Assembly: GCA_030762175.1 (NCBI GenBank)
Contig: CM060846.1
Location: forward strand, 240,757,012 to 240,821,011
DNA length: 64,000 nt
From: Metallyticus violacea
Taxonomy: Eukaryota; Arthropoda; Insecta; Mantodea; Metallyticidae
Direction of reading: 5' to 3'
The notes beneath the pieces were generated by a model. It had not been told where the DNA came from and searched no databases. It saw nothing but the letters and a program-made list of their open reading frames with translations. Of this stretch, positions 1 through 10,899 are shown one piece after another. Both the position numbers and the translations under genes were made by a program. Within the stretch, counting starts at the first letter, position 1, and each line of letters opens with the position of its first letter.

Positions 1-1194
1 TTTTAATGAAGAAACTAGAACTTGTGAATTTGGAAGATAGTCAAGTGATGGGCTATGTAAGGCTGAACACACACTTACAAACCAATAGAGAGATCAAGAA
101 GCATATTTTTTTTATACTAGCTAGAGGGGCCAATGCAGCAACTAAAATTACTATGTTAGAATTGAAAATTCTTGGAAACTTGCAACAATGGTAGAAAATA
201 ACTGACAAAAGCAATGGCTTCTTCAGATCACTTAATGAATTTTGTATCACACAGACCCAAAAATCAGGTTTTCTTTGTTCGGAAAACAATTTCACCTTAT
301 TAATTTTTATTAAGTTACTTGCTTGAGAATTGCTTCTAAGGAAATATGAAATATCCTTTGTAACACCCAGACTATTTTTTTTTACCAACATAGCTGACAG
401 AGAATCACCAAGTACTAAATTTAATCAACAGAATGCATAGTAAATACACAATGCCTTGGGCAGAACTGCTTCGACCCTTGTTTAACCTATTTATCTGACT
501 ACTCATATTTATAGCACTATCATAAACCTTCCAACTAGTTTAGCCATATTAATCTAAATATTTCCCATATTTCAAGGATGTTTCAACAGAACTGCAGAAT
601 ACATGTCACTGAATAATGAGAAACTAATTCTGTTTTCAAAACTTGATTACCCCCATTAGTATTAACATGTATGATGCACAGTAAGAATTGTTCTTGTTCT
701 AAAATATCAAATTTTTCACCCAGGAAAACATTTTGTATTGCTATCTGCAATTACAAGTTTTTTGGCATGAAATATTCTTAAACACCTATCAGAATGAATA
801 TTGTGGCTTATATAAGAGTGTGATTCATTAACAGTTAATTAATGTGGTGTCAGTAATGCTGTTGTACACTCATTTCTGAGTGTTTATAATACTCATAATT
901 TTAATCTTTTTATGCTAACCTGATTTGGATACAAAATAGGACATATTCTATGGCTAGGAAATAAAGGGGGCAACATTTTTCATTTATCATTCATTTATAA
1001 GTAATATTTCAAGAAAACCTTGCAAACATCTGTAATTATGTTCTAGAATGAAATTTCCATATGCATCAAGTTAAACATACGAATGTATTAGTATTTTTAA
1101 GTCTTCTTAAGGAATTAATAACATAGAAAAGAACAAATATTTTGGTGTAAACAACATCACAAAAAATGGGATACTACAAAGTTGCTTTAGCAAC
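1..1194. other. AT-rich stretch without a recognised gene
   Basis: No frame here shows a recognisable domain. Two overlapping short frames at 6-391 have no similarity that I can name. The stretch probably belongs to the terminal intron or 3' flank of the Reps gene, or to eroded repeats. Confidence 0.4.
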
Positions 1195-1477
1195 AAAATT
1201 TGCAAACTGATGAGCAGCACACTACATGGATATTGCTTTTATGCATATAGTACACATGAGAGGTCTTCCTTTTCTTGCTTATTGGGCTATTCTGCATGTT
1301 TTTCTGTTGTTATGGCCTACAACTACATCCAATGCTTCTTCTGGTGGAACATCAGGTCCTGCTAAGCTAAATGTTGTCAGTTGCAATTCCTGTGGAAGTT
1401 TTCGATCCTGAGCTCTTCTTTACATGTGTTTCAGCACAAGAGAGCCAGCAAGCTCTTTCAAAAATGTACCTCTGTCA
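1195..1477 (-). pseudogene. piggyBac-type transposase, C-terminal fragment
   Basis: On the minus strand the frame reads RGTFLKELAGSLVLKHM, then a stop, then RKLPQELQL, and later a Cys-containing tail (CTICMK). The R-x-x-FLKEL-x-x-SL-x-x-x-HM...LP-x-EL pattern is the typical end of piggyBac (DDE_Tnp_1_7) transposases, just before the Cys-rich tail. The catalytic part of the same kind of protein lies on the same strand at 4600-5411. A LINE occupies the space between, so this looks like one transposase cut in two by a later insertion. At least two stops interrupt it. No terminal repeats were identified. Confidence 0.55.
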
Positions 1478-1482
1478 CCAAG

Positions 1483-1522
1483 ATGATGACGATGATGATG
1501 ATGATGATGATGATGATGATAA
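1483..1522. repeat. (GAT)n microsatellite, 3' tail of the LINE
   Basis: About 13 GAT units, one of them GAC. Seen from the minus strand this is (ATC)n, placed exactly at the 3' end of the jockey/CR1-like LINE. It is best read as that element's terminal microsatellite tail. Confidence 0.85.
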
Positions 1523-4500
1523 AATTTTATTCACCATTTGGATCATTTACATAACATGGGCTTCATCCAGAATATAATATAAGCAATATACAAGTTTAGT
1601 AATTATACTACATTTACAATATGCCTTATTTAAAGTTCATATATTCACTTACTGAATAAAAGGTATGTTGTAGTAGAACGGCTTTGACTTCTTTATTAAA
1701 TTGTTTTATATTGGTTATTTCTTTAATATTTATTGGTAGTTTGCTATACATTGTAGTGCTTACATTTGAGAGATTATTTTTTAAAATATTTGTACTACAT
1801 ATCTGAACATGGAGGTCATTTTTCCTTCTTGTATTATAAGAATGAATATCTATAATTGCACATAATTCTCCCTGATGCCTCTTAATATGGTTTACGACCT
1901 CTATTATAAAGAGGCAGGCTAATGGTAGTATATTATGTTTCCTAAAATGGGGTCTACAGGATGTTATACTATCTATTCCACTTATAATTCTTATTGCTCT
2001 CATATGGATTTTAAATACTCTCTCACATTTTTCTCCCCAATAGTTATTCCATATTTTAATCGACTATGAAAATGAGCAAAATATACATTTTTCAATCCTA
2101 ATAAATTCAGTGTTCTTGTTAGACTTTTAAGCATATGACAAACAGAACTAAGTTTAGTTGCTAAATGATAAGTGAGAGTATCCCATTTAAAGTTTTCATT
2201 CACATGTATACCTAAGAATTTTCTTTCTCCCTTGTACTCAATATTGTTTCCATCATATATAATTTGACATTTAATACTGTTTTTATATCTATGAAATGTC
2301 ATTGCAATAGTTTTTTCACTGTTTACGATTAGTTCATTTATTTTAAACCAGTTATTGAGGCTATTCATGATCGGGTGTACTTTATTTTGCAATACAGTAT
2401 CATCATCTCCTTTTACAAGAACGTATCATCACCAAAAAGAACCATATCAGCCTTTTGAATATTATTAGGCAAGTCATTTATATACACTAAAAACAACAGG
2501 GACCCTAGTACTGAACCTTGAGGAACACCTCTCATAATTTCTTTTGTATTTGATCAATAATTACTTATTCTCAGTTGTTTTTCATATTGTAGATCACTAC
2601 TTGTTTCCTATTGTTGAGATAGGATTCAATTCACCTATTATGTTTCCTCTAATTCCATATTTGTACAACTTAGATATTAGGATTTTGTGGTCTAATACAT
2701 CATATGCTTTAGTAAGGTCTAAAAAATTCCTATTGTCGGTATATTTTTGTCCACTGCATGCTGAATTTGATTCAGTGATTTAGCTATGGCTGTTTCTATA
2801 GACCTGTTTTTTTTTTCCTGAAACCAAATTGAACATCAGAAAGGATGGTATATTTTTCCAAGAACAATATTAATCTATTGTACAGTAATTTTTCAAACAT
2901 TTTTGAAAACACTGATAGTACACTTATTGGTCTATAGTTTTCTTTTTTTGTCTTTTCTCCTTTCTTGTGTAGTGGGATAATTTTTGCGATTTTAAGCTTA
3001 TCAAGGAAGATTCCTGAGTCAAGCAAAGAGATATATATGTTAACCAAAGGGACTTTCACCTGTTCTATACATTGTTTAATCACATAGTCTGGTATTTCAT
3101 CTATTACAGATGAATATTTGCCTTTCATTGACTAACTTTTGTATTTCACTTTCTGTAATTGGATTTATAAAAATAGAATTATTACAATTTTTTATCTCTA
3201 TTATGGTTTTACAGCGAAAATGTTGGGAGTGATTTGAACCAAGGAGTTTGTGTGCGATTTCTGAGAAATATGTATTGAAAGACTCTGCTATATGCTGAGG
3301 ACTTCTAATTTTGTTACCATCATTAATTAGTTCTGTTACACACTATTTAGAGCTCTTCTTCCCATTTTCCTGGTTCATTATTTTCCATAGTGCCTTTGTT
3401 TTATTATTTGCATTTAATATGATTCTTTCATTTTCTTGTCTTTTTGCTTCCAGAATTACTTTGCAATGGATACTTTTATATTTTTGTACATAACCCTTAA
3501 AATCATTGTTTATATAACCCTGTGTCTTTAGTCTATACAGCAGCTTCAGCTTATTACTTGAGATTTTTATTCCTTTTGTTATCTACCCATTTTGGGTTTG
3601 ACTATTTATATATACACTTTTTTGAGGGAAGGCAATGTTAATCCAGTAGAGAAATATGTTTATGAAGGTGTTAAATTTTACATTTATATTGCTTTCCTGA
3701 AGGATCTTCTCCCATGTTTCCCCTTTTAATAAGAAGTTAAATAAATTTATACTTTCTGGATTGAACGTCCTGACTTCTAATATTTGTCCACAATGATCAG
3801 ACAGGGCCATATCCTGAACTAATGATTGTTTTTGAACTTTAGATTTGGTGATCATTACATCCAATAATGATTTTTGTATGTTATTCTTGTTGGTACCGCT
3901 AACGTATTAACTAAATTGTATACAGAGAGCAAATCTTTTGTTTTGTTTACCTTATTATCCTCCTCCAAAAAATCTACATTCCAATCTCCACAAATTATGA
4001 TATTCTTATATTTTCTAGTTAGGTGGAATAGAACTACATCTAATTTAGTTAAAAATTTATCGATTTTTGTATTTGGTGCCCTATAAATGCACATGATAAC
4101 TGCACTCCTATCATTAATCTCTATCAACAATAGCTCAAAGTTCCCATCTCCCTTCAGATCCTCACACAGGTCTACATTTCTAGTGTTTATATCCAATCTA
4201 ACATATATACACGATCCCCCATGTTCATAGGCTTTCCTACAAAAGGAATCTACTAGCCTAAACTGTTTGAGGTTAGTAGTTACAAACTGCTCTAACTTTA
4301 GCCAATGTTCAGTTATGCATAGATCATCAACATGTAACAAATCTACATTTAATAATACATCTTGTTGGTTTATTTTATTTGTTATACTCTGTACATTTAG
4401 ATGTAGTATGCATAATTCATTAACTCTTGTTTCCTTTCCACTATATATACCTTTGATTCTATATTTTGTTGTTCATTGTCTTCTCCATCCACCTTGATTT
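1523..4500 (-). pseudogene. Jockey/CR1-like non-LTR retrotransposon, ORF2 broken by frameshifts
   Basis: The endonuclease lies at 3583-4340 in two overlapping frames (LHVDDLCITEHWLKLEQF, then IIICGDWNVDF), an APE-type nuclease. The reverse transcriptase runs about 2400-3170: fingers with IAKIIPLHKKGEKTKKENYR PIS and QFGFRKK, motif A FLDLTKAYDVLDHK near 2700, PQGSVLG near 2520, and motif C FGDD near 2440 in place of the usual FADD. A thumb and C-terminal part follow (2000-2392 and 1626-2003, ending HTFYSVSEY). Together these give the order EN-RT expected of jockey/CR1 LINEs that lack RNase H. Several frameshifts make it non-functional. It ends in an (ATC)n tail and sits inside a piggyBac relic of the same orientation. 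Confidence 0.85.
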
Positions 4501-4599
4501 TAGCTAGTTTCTCTTTAACTGCGATTGAATAACTTCACACAGCAATCTGCCAAATTTGAGTGATCCTCTGCAGTTGAGGTGCACATGAGGTTAAGGTTT

Positions 4600-5411
4600 C
4601 ATCTGATGCACTTTGCATAAGTACAGAGATATTTATCGTGATCATGCCCAATAAACAGTAAAACAAGCACATTGGCCACAGTTAAATTCATTGACTGCAG
4701 CAGCATATGGAATATATTTGTCCAGCTCATCTAATCCTCCTTTAGTGGAATTATACTAGGATATCATTTCTGGTTTTTCATTGAAGGAATCTTCTACTGG
4801 GCTGTGATGCATTGATGATATAAGAAAATCCTTGTTTACTTTTGGCACATGGGATAAAAGAGTAATGAGTTTTCTAAAGTCATATAAGCATGATACTACA
4901 GGCATGTGTATTTCTGAATGGAATGCATATGGAATCTCTCTCTTATTTTTTCTTTACAGTTCCAACAAACATCAGTTCTCTCTTTTTCAGTTTCTCTATA
5001 ATGTGGATCAAACTGAACTAGTTATCTGCAGTTATGTTACCATTAATGTCATATATTTGTTGACAAAGTTGCAAGGTAGACGGAGTATGAATTGAGAATT
5101 TCTTTTCCTCATTAGATAAGGCTTCTCCATCTGAAAAGTCCCTTTCCAGTATATAAATAGTCATTGTAGAAATAGCTCATTTTTGCATCACATATAGACA
5201 TTATTTCCAAACCATATTTATGAGGCTTTTTAGGCATATAAACCACAAATGAATATTTTCCACAGAAAGGTACTAGCTGTTCATCCACAGCAGTGCATAT
5301 GTCTATATTGTAAAATTTCTGAGAATTTTCCACAATTTTCCTGAACACACAAGAAATTGCAGCCATTTTATCATCTTTGAGTATTTGTGTATTTGAAATG
5401 TCATTCTGCAA
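4600..5411 (-). pseudogene. piggyBac-type transposase, central domain relic
   Basis: The frame at 5112-5411 reads DEQLVPFCGKYSFVVYMPKK then PHKYGLEIMSICDAKMSYF. This is the piggyBac catalytic region (x-DEQL-x-x-F-x-G...Y-x-P-x-KP-x-KYG-x-K...CDA). Further down the strand, with stops and shifts, come ITADN-x-FSSIHIIEKLKKRELMFVGTVKK and, near 4650, WPMCLFYCLLGMI, both in piggyBac order. The relic is interrupted by the LINE at 1523-4500, and its C-terminus reappears at 1195-1477. The region 5412-5911 may hold the N-terminal part but shows no clear motif. Confidence 0.75.
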
Positions 5412-7330
5412 AGAGCATGAAAAACCGGGCAGGTTTAATTTTGGTCAAAAATAAGTTTTTGGCATTCAGCAATTTTCTGTGTTGAGTTTCACATATTGAA
5501 AAATTGGGTAAGCATGAAATGCATTTGACTTATAGGTTGTAGCATGTTATCGCAAGCCTTTACACATAGTGGATTGGTATCTCAGTAGTGAGCAATTTGT
5601 CATTATGTTTTGGTTTTCTACAGTGATGGGGCCACTGTCACTGCCTCCTCAGGGTGGTATCATGTTTTCCCTACAGAATATAATGGTTTGTATTACTGGT
5701 TTCAGAACAGCCTATTTTGTTTTCAATTTTGGTTTCTTCCTTTTTTCCAACTTTATGGCCATATCATGAATGTATGTACCATTTATCTGCTGCAATTACT
5801 GCTGGTTTGCAATAGTTGAATTCTGCACTAATTTCAACATTTCTGTACTACCTTTCTAATTTCTTAATGTAATTTATTTGTCTTCTGGTAGGCATCCTTC
5901 CCTATATACTCTGAAGAGAGAGAAAAAAAAAAGCACCAATATTTGCAGTATTCCCCATTTTTTTCTCGGGAATAAGCAAGCTTTATCAGGTACAAAAACA
6001 CACTTTTAACTCTTCTGAGTATGGGATTGGTTCTGCTTATTGAATAAGCCTTAGATAGGGGTGTTTGAAAATGTTTTCATTTTATTGAACATTTCCTGAA
6101 TTCAAATGCTAAATGTGTTTTGTGTTTTTATTCAAATGAAACCACTGTATGTACCTTTGCATTTGCCGCTGTGAGCCATATCCTATCATTCACTACTAGA
6201 CTGTACTCAGAAAAAAACCTGAGTCTGCATTTGAACAAGGAAACCAAATGCATCTAACACAGCTGCTGCATGTTCCTTGTGAGAGAGTTTCAGAGTCACC
6301 ATTGTGAGATTTTAAGAATTGTCATTGTACCTTCTTTAGAAGTGCCACATTCTTCTGTATGATAACCTCCACCACTGCAGGATTGTTTTTCAAAGCATTG
6401 CATGATTTTAACAATACTTCTACAGATTCCACAATGTTCTTGGCTGGATCCAGGATTTTAAATGTTGTAGTTTTATCAAAAATAATTGTGAAGCATTTGT
6501 AAACTTTCTCTGTATTGATGTCTTCAGTTGTAGTGGGAGCTATTGTAGTTCCTTAAGAATATTTGTACTGGAAATTTCATCACTTAACACAGTTTCTTTC
6601 AGTCCAATGCCTTTTAGTTTTCCTGCAAGAAAGTGAATCGTTGGTTATGATGATCCTTCTAAGAATGTAATCAAATCCATTATAAGGGGCAAATTTCAGC
6701 AACAAACACTGCTTCCAATTTAATTGTCCGAATTTCTGTGATGGATGTGCTTATGAACAACATAACTCCTGTATTGTAATAGACTGACTTGAAAAATGTA
6801 TTCCACCTTGTGGATAATTTGTTATGTATGAGGGGTTCTAAAAGATCTCAGCCTAACTCAGGGATATAGTCAAGATGGCCAAATTACTATGACAGTTGTT
6901 AAGTATCATTCTTTAGATGGTGCACTATAAAGTTTCAGACACATAATTGTAATAATATGTTTGTGATGATCATGTAAACAAACTAGTGTTAACATTTTGT
7001 ACAAAATGGATAAAACTGAAATATGGGCTGTGATAAAGTAGTTCGTTTTGAAGGGTTTAATCCCAAAAGAAATATAAAAGAAGTTGGATTTCATATTAAG
7101 GGATTCTTCCCCTTCATTTTCGATGGTTAAAAAGTGGACTGCTGAATTTAACTGTGATCATATATCCATTCAAAATGATGAGGGCTTAGATACCACTCTG
7201 AGGAGGCATTGACAGTGGCAGACAGTGACAGAGGGACCCAATCGCCTTCAGGAAGGTAACAGTTCCTTTACCAGGGAATATGTTCCTGTCCTACATTATT
7301 ACCCAGTCACCTTTTACCGTATCAAACACA
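5412..7330 (-). other. Unrecognised decayed coding relics
   Basis: A minus-strand frame at about 6330-6545 is open for about 70 codons without an ATG start (it includes YKCFTIIFDKTTTFKILDPA and later VVEVIIQKNVALLKK). Related-looking frames lie at 6560-6700 and 5760-5880 (RRQINYIKKLERYRN). These could be another DNA transposon or the N-terminal part of the neighbouring piggyBac relic. I recognise no family, and the rest of this stretch holds nothing that I can name. Confidence 0.3.
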
Positions 7331-8228
7331 GGTGCATGCATCAGACTAAGAACAGCGAGGTTAGAAGAATAAAAATAAAATGTTGGCAAAATTAAAATGG
7401 TAAAACACACTTAATGTGGGCTGGGGGGAGCAGCTAGTGCCTTTGGGTAACTATGCCCATACTCAATAAGTGGACTCCTGAGGGGAGATGAGAGGAGAAG
7501 TAAATTCAACCTAGTGTTCACAGAAGTGAAAGTGAGAAGAGGTACATATTTGGTCAGTAGATGAAGCAATAGAAATTTTAAAAGAAAAGATACAAATTTA
7601 TTTGAAAAATTTAGAGATTGTGGAGGTAAACAGTGTAGGAAGAAAAAGTGGAAAAAAATCAATTATTGTACAGCTTTTAACATCCCAGTTAACTTATGAA
7701 ATCTTAAGAACAATAAAGTTGTTAAAGGGCATCAATAAATCTATTAACTTGGACCTGACCTAACCTAACCTAGAGGGATCTGAAAAGAAATTTAATTCAT
7801 TGGGTGATGGAAAGGAGATCAACAGGCAATCAAGCATATGTTAGAAATGTACAATTTTGAAGTAAAGAAGGGCAAGAACGGCACATGGAGACAAGAATCA
7901 CAATGAGAGAAAACAAGTCAGTTTTATAGCTTTGATCAATAGGAAATGCAAATATCAGTGGTAAACAAAGAAGTACAAAATTTGATATTGAGATGAGTAT
8001 TGATGAGATGACAGATCCAGGACAAAGGAAAAAATTATAAAAATCAAATAAGTGAAGTAACGTTACAAACTTCTTGTGACTCAAGGCTTGATGACAGAAG
8101 CTGAACTGTGGGAGAAGAGAGATTATGGAAACTGTGATGTCAGGAAAAATGCAGCCGTCTATAGCTAAGAAGGTTTTGTCAATGTTTAGAGAGAAAAGAG
8201 AAGCAGTTTGTGTTTCAGCAGAGAATGG

Positions 8229-8478
8229 AGAGTTTTTTTTTAATAGTATTTAACGCCCGTTTTTACTAGTGAGGCACCACAGGCGGTGGACACTGATGAT
8301 ACATGGGATAAAGTAATATATATTGGGAAAGGATTTTTTTTTTTAAAGGAAGGAAATGTTCTAGGCCTAAGTTTAGGGTACCTCCCTGGCATTTGCCAGT
8401 TATGAGGACTGAGGAAAACCTGGAAAAAACCTCCCACTCACGAGTCTGCACCTTAACAATCTTGGCCACCCATGGCGA
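8229..8478 (-). mobile_element. SINE-I copy (tRNA-derived), internally deleted head
   Basis: The sequence matches the complete plus-strand copy at 33397-33669. It has an A/T-rich tail on the left, the body block with TTTAACGCCCG and GATGATACATG, and the head on the right. The B-box part of the tRNA-like head is deleted, leaving only the A-box side near 8460. Confidence 0.8.
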
Positions 8479-8899
8479 TTGGAAGGAGGTTGCTGACGAT
8501 CTAGAGGAGTAAGCAGTGAGGAAGAGGAAGAACAGTCAAGAAATAATGGTGGGAGAGGAAGAAGGAAGCATTGTGTTGTCTAAACATGACAGCATTCTTG
8601 TGCTACAAGAAAACAAACAAAACACAAGTGAGGGTATTCAGCTGAGAAGTGGCGAGGGTAAGGAGAGAGAGTGGTAAAAAAAATATATAAAGTTTAGGTC
8701 CTATAGGAATAGAATGAGATCACAATAGCATAGATGGAAGGTAGGCAGATTAGAGATTGGAATTTAAAGAATTAAAAAATAAAATCCATACTGGAACTGT
8801 ACAGATTTATTGGGGAAAGTGATTCCTGGTAGTTGTGGAAACATGGTTAAGAGAAGATGATATTGTGTTAAAGGACTTCAATTACATAGGGAGAAAGGG

Positions 8900-9012
8900 A
8901 GGGGAAGGATAGCAAAGAAAGGGAGAGTATCAGGGGACAGGGGAAGGGGAAGGATAGCAAAAAAAGGGAGAATATCAGGGGAAGGATAGCAAAAAAAGGG
9001 AGAGTATCAGGA
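8900..9012. repeat. Short purine-rich tandem duplication
   Basis: The block AGGATAGCAAAGAAAGGGAG with its following GGGGAAGG unit is repeated about three times with small changes between 8900 and 9012, inside the LINE endonuclease region. Confidence 0.7.
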
Positions 9013-9894
9013 GGACTAGAAATTTTTGTTGAGAAGCAAAACAATAAAAGAAGCATGATCTAAATATGAGGAAGTATTATTGCCAATAATTGAAGATAAA
9101 AAATTGGAATATGCATAGGAATAGTGTACAATACCCCTACTACCTCACAGTTCCATAATCCATAATTATACTACCTTTTGGATAAAGGTATAGAGTGGTT
9201 AAGAGATAATTATTTGAACACACAGAGTATAACAATGAGTGATTTTAATGTTGGAATAGGAGAAAATTATACGGCTTTGAATTATGGTTGCAACACTATG
9301 AAATAATGATTACAATTGTTAATCTCTGACACAGTAAAGAGAAAGTGATAAATGCATTTACTTTTGCAAAGTGAGTGTATTTGATGTATTAAATTGAAAT
9401 TATGAGAAGATAAATATGTGTAATTTACCTTCATTAATAAAAATGGGCAAAGCATAATAGATTATATAATGTGGTCAAATAATATTACCTATTTTGTAAA
9501 TAACTTCAACTTTGTAAATCTTTGTTCTAGTAGTAGCCATTTCCCATTAATAATAAATGTTAAAGTTAAACCTGAACTTCCAACAACAACTGGGAGAAGG
9601 GAGCAGATTGGAAGGAAGGATGATACAAAACAAAATTTGGATAGATTTGACTTCTGACATAGACTGACATCTGTCAGTATGCTATAACAAACATGTCAAA
9701 AGAACATTCATTAAAAATGTAATTAATATTTTAAATTTCATTATATGTTGGGCAGGTGAGAAGATAAAAGTGAAAATATGGGGCAATACAAAAGGTGAAG
9801 ACTGGTTTGATAAAGAATGTAAAATAAATAAGGGGATTGTTAAGACAATATTAGTAAAATGGAGGGAATTAGGGGATGTAAAATCAAAAGAAGA

Positions 9895-10345
9895 TTACCA
9901 TTATTTACCCATTTTATGGATACACCCCAATTTTTCACATTAAAATTAGAAAGAAAAACAATAAAAAAATTTTCCCCAGTGAACAAATTCAGCCTAAATA
10001 ATCTTCTCTACTCCAGTGTTAATGATAATATACCTGATTAGAAAAAGCCAGGAATCTATAAAATCAAATGCCGGGAATGCAACAAAGCATATATTGGTAA
10101 AACAGAAAGCAGCATTGGAATTAAGCTAAAGGAACACTGGAGAAATATTAGGTACAATCAGATAGATAAATCAGTGTTTGCACATCACTTTTGGAGAGAT
10201 AAACATGATATAAAAGTGGAAGTCAAACTACTGAAATTCGTAGATAACAGTAGATCGATTATATTATACTATCATCTTTATCTAAATTCTAATATAATTA
10301 AACAAGGTACAGAACTTCCACCTTGATTGCATCAGTCCCCAGTCC
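9895..10345 (+). pseudogene. Penelope-like element, GIY-YIG endonuclease fragment
   Basis: The plus strand reads APVNKFSLNN-type linker sequence (9978-10040), a stop, then PGIYKIKCRECNKAYIGKTE at about 10050-10110. KEHWRNIRYNQIDKSVFAHHFWRDKHDIK follows in two blocks to 10220. GIY and YIG, the Cys pair C-x2-C and the His pairs (KEH, HH-x10-KH) form the GIY-YIG endonuclease with the CCHH motif typical of Penelope-like retroelements. The catalytic reverse transcriptase that should precede it is absent, so this is a 5'-truncated copy. No hammerhead motif was found after it. It adjoins the plus-strand LINE relic. Confidence 0.8.
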
Positions 10346-10899
10346 CAGGTTCATTAGCAGCAGCCTACTGGAATTCCACGGGATCAGGCTCTGACCCAAC
10401 CCAAGTTCCTAATATAAAAACTTTTTAATTACTCTATCTGTGCCATTATTTTTTTGCTAGCTATAGTCTCTACAAACAACTAATTCCTTTATTTTTCAAA
10501 TACCTCTATGATGCTACATTTATTCACCTTTTAACACAATTTCGAATCATAAGCTGAATAATTTAGGCCATATTTAATATATTTCCACTCCTGGCCATTC
10601 CCAGGTCGATGACATTTTTCGAATATGAATCATTCTCTTCTCAAGACTTATTTATTAATTATTTATATTAATCTACACAAGATAGTATGGTTAAAAAATT
10701 GAATTTAAGCTCTTTGCTTGCCATGAGCATAACCTAAAATTTCCTTACTATCTAAACATTCAGCTAATAACTACCAAAAATTATTGATTTACTTCCCTTC
10801 TTAGAACTCAATTCCATTTATTTTTACCTTTATTCAGGAACTCTCCTACATTCTGCTATCTTTACTGAACATTTTCATTAAAGCCATTTTTCTATCTAA

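Larger units (their letters stand above)
7340..9890 (+). pseudogene. LINE relic (ORF1-like region and endonuclease)
   Basis: Near 7630-7740 the plus strand reads GRKSGKKSIIVQLLTSQLTY and then EILRTIKLLKGINKSI, a pattern found in ORF1-type or N-terminal regions of LINE proteins. From about 8800 endonuclease features follow: ETWLREDD-like sequence, a SDFNVG motif near 9237, and KNGQSIIDYI...SSHFPLI at 9440-9550. The KNGQS-IDYI box is nearly identical to that of the minus-strand LINE at 10900-15416, so the two are copies of one family. A SINE-I interrupts it at 8229-8478. The 3' end is lost where a Penelope-like fragment begins near 9890. Frameshifts are frequent. Confidence 0.6.

Noticed and set aside
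1371..1475. Possible C-terminal Reps exon
   Set aside because: The reading matches the end of a piggyBac transposase better and shows no coiled-coil pattern.
1371..1577. Frame with a run of Asp residues
   Set aside because: The Asp run is only the (GAT)n microsatellite read in one frame.
8240..8469. Two overlapping open frames
   Set aside because: Both are readings of a SINE-I copy; the same peptides recur at 13544 and 33333.
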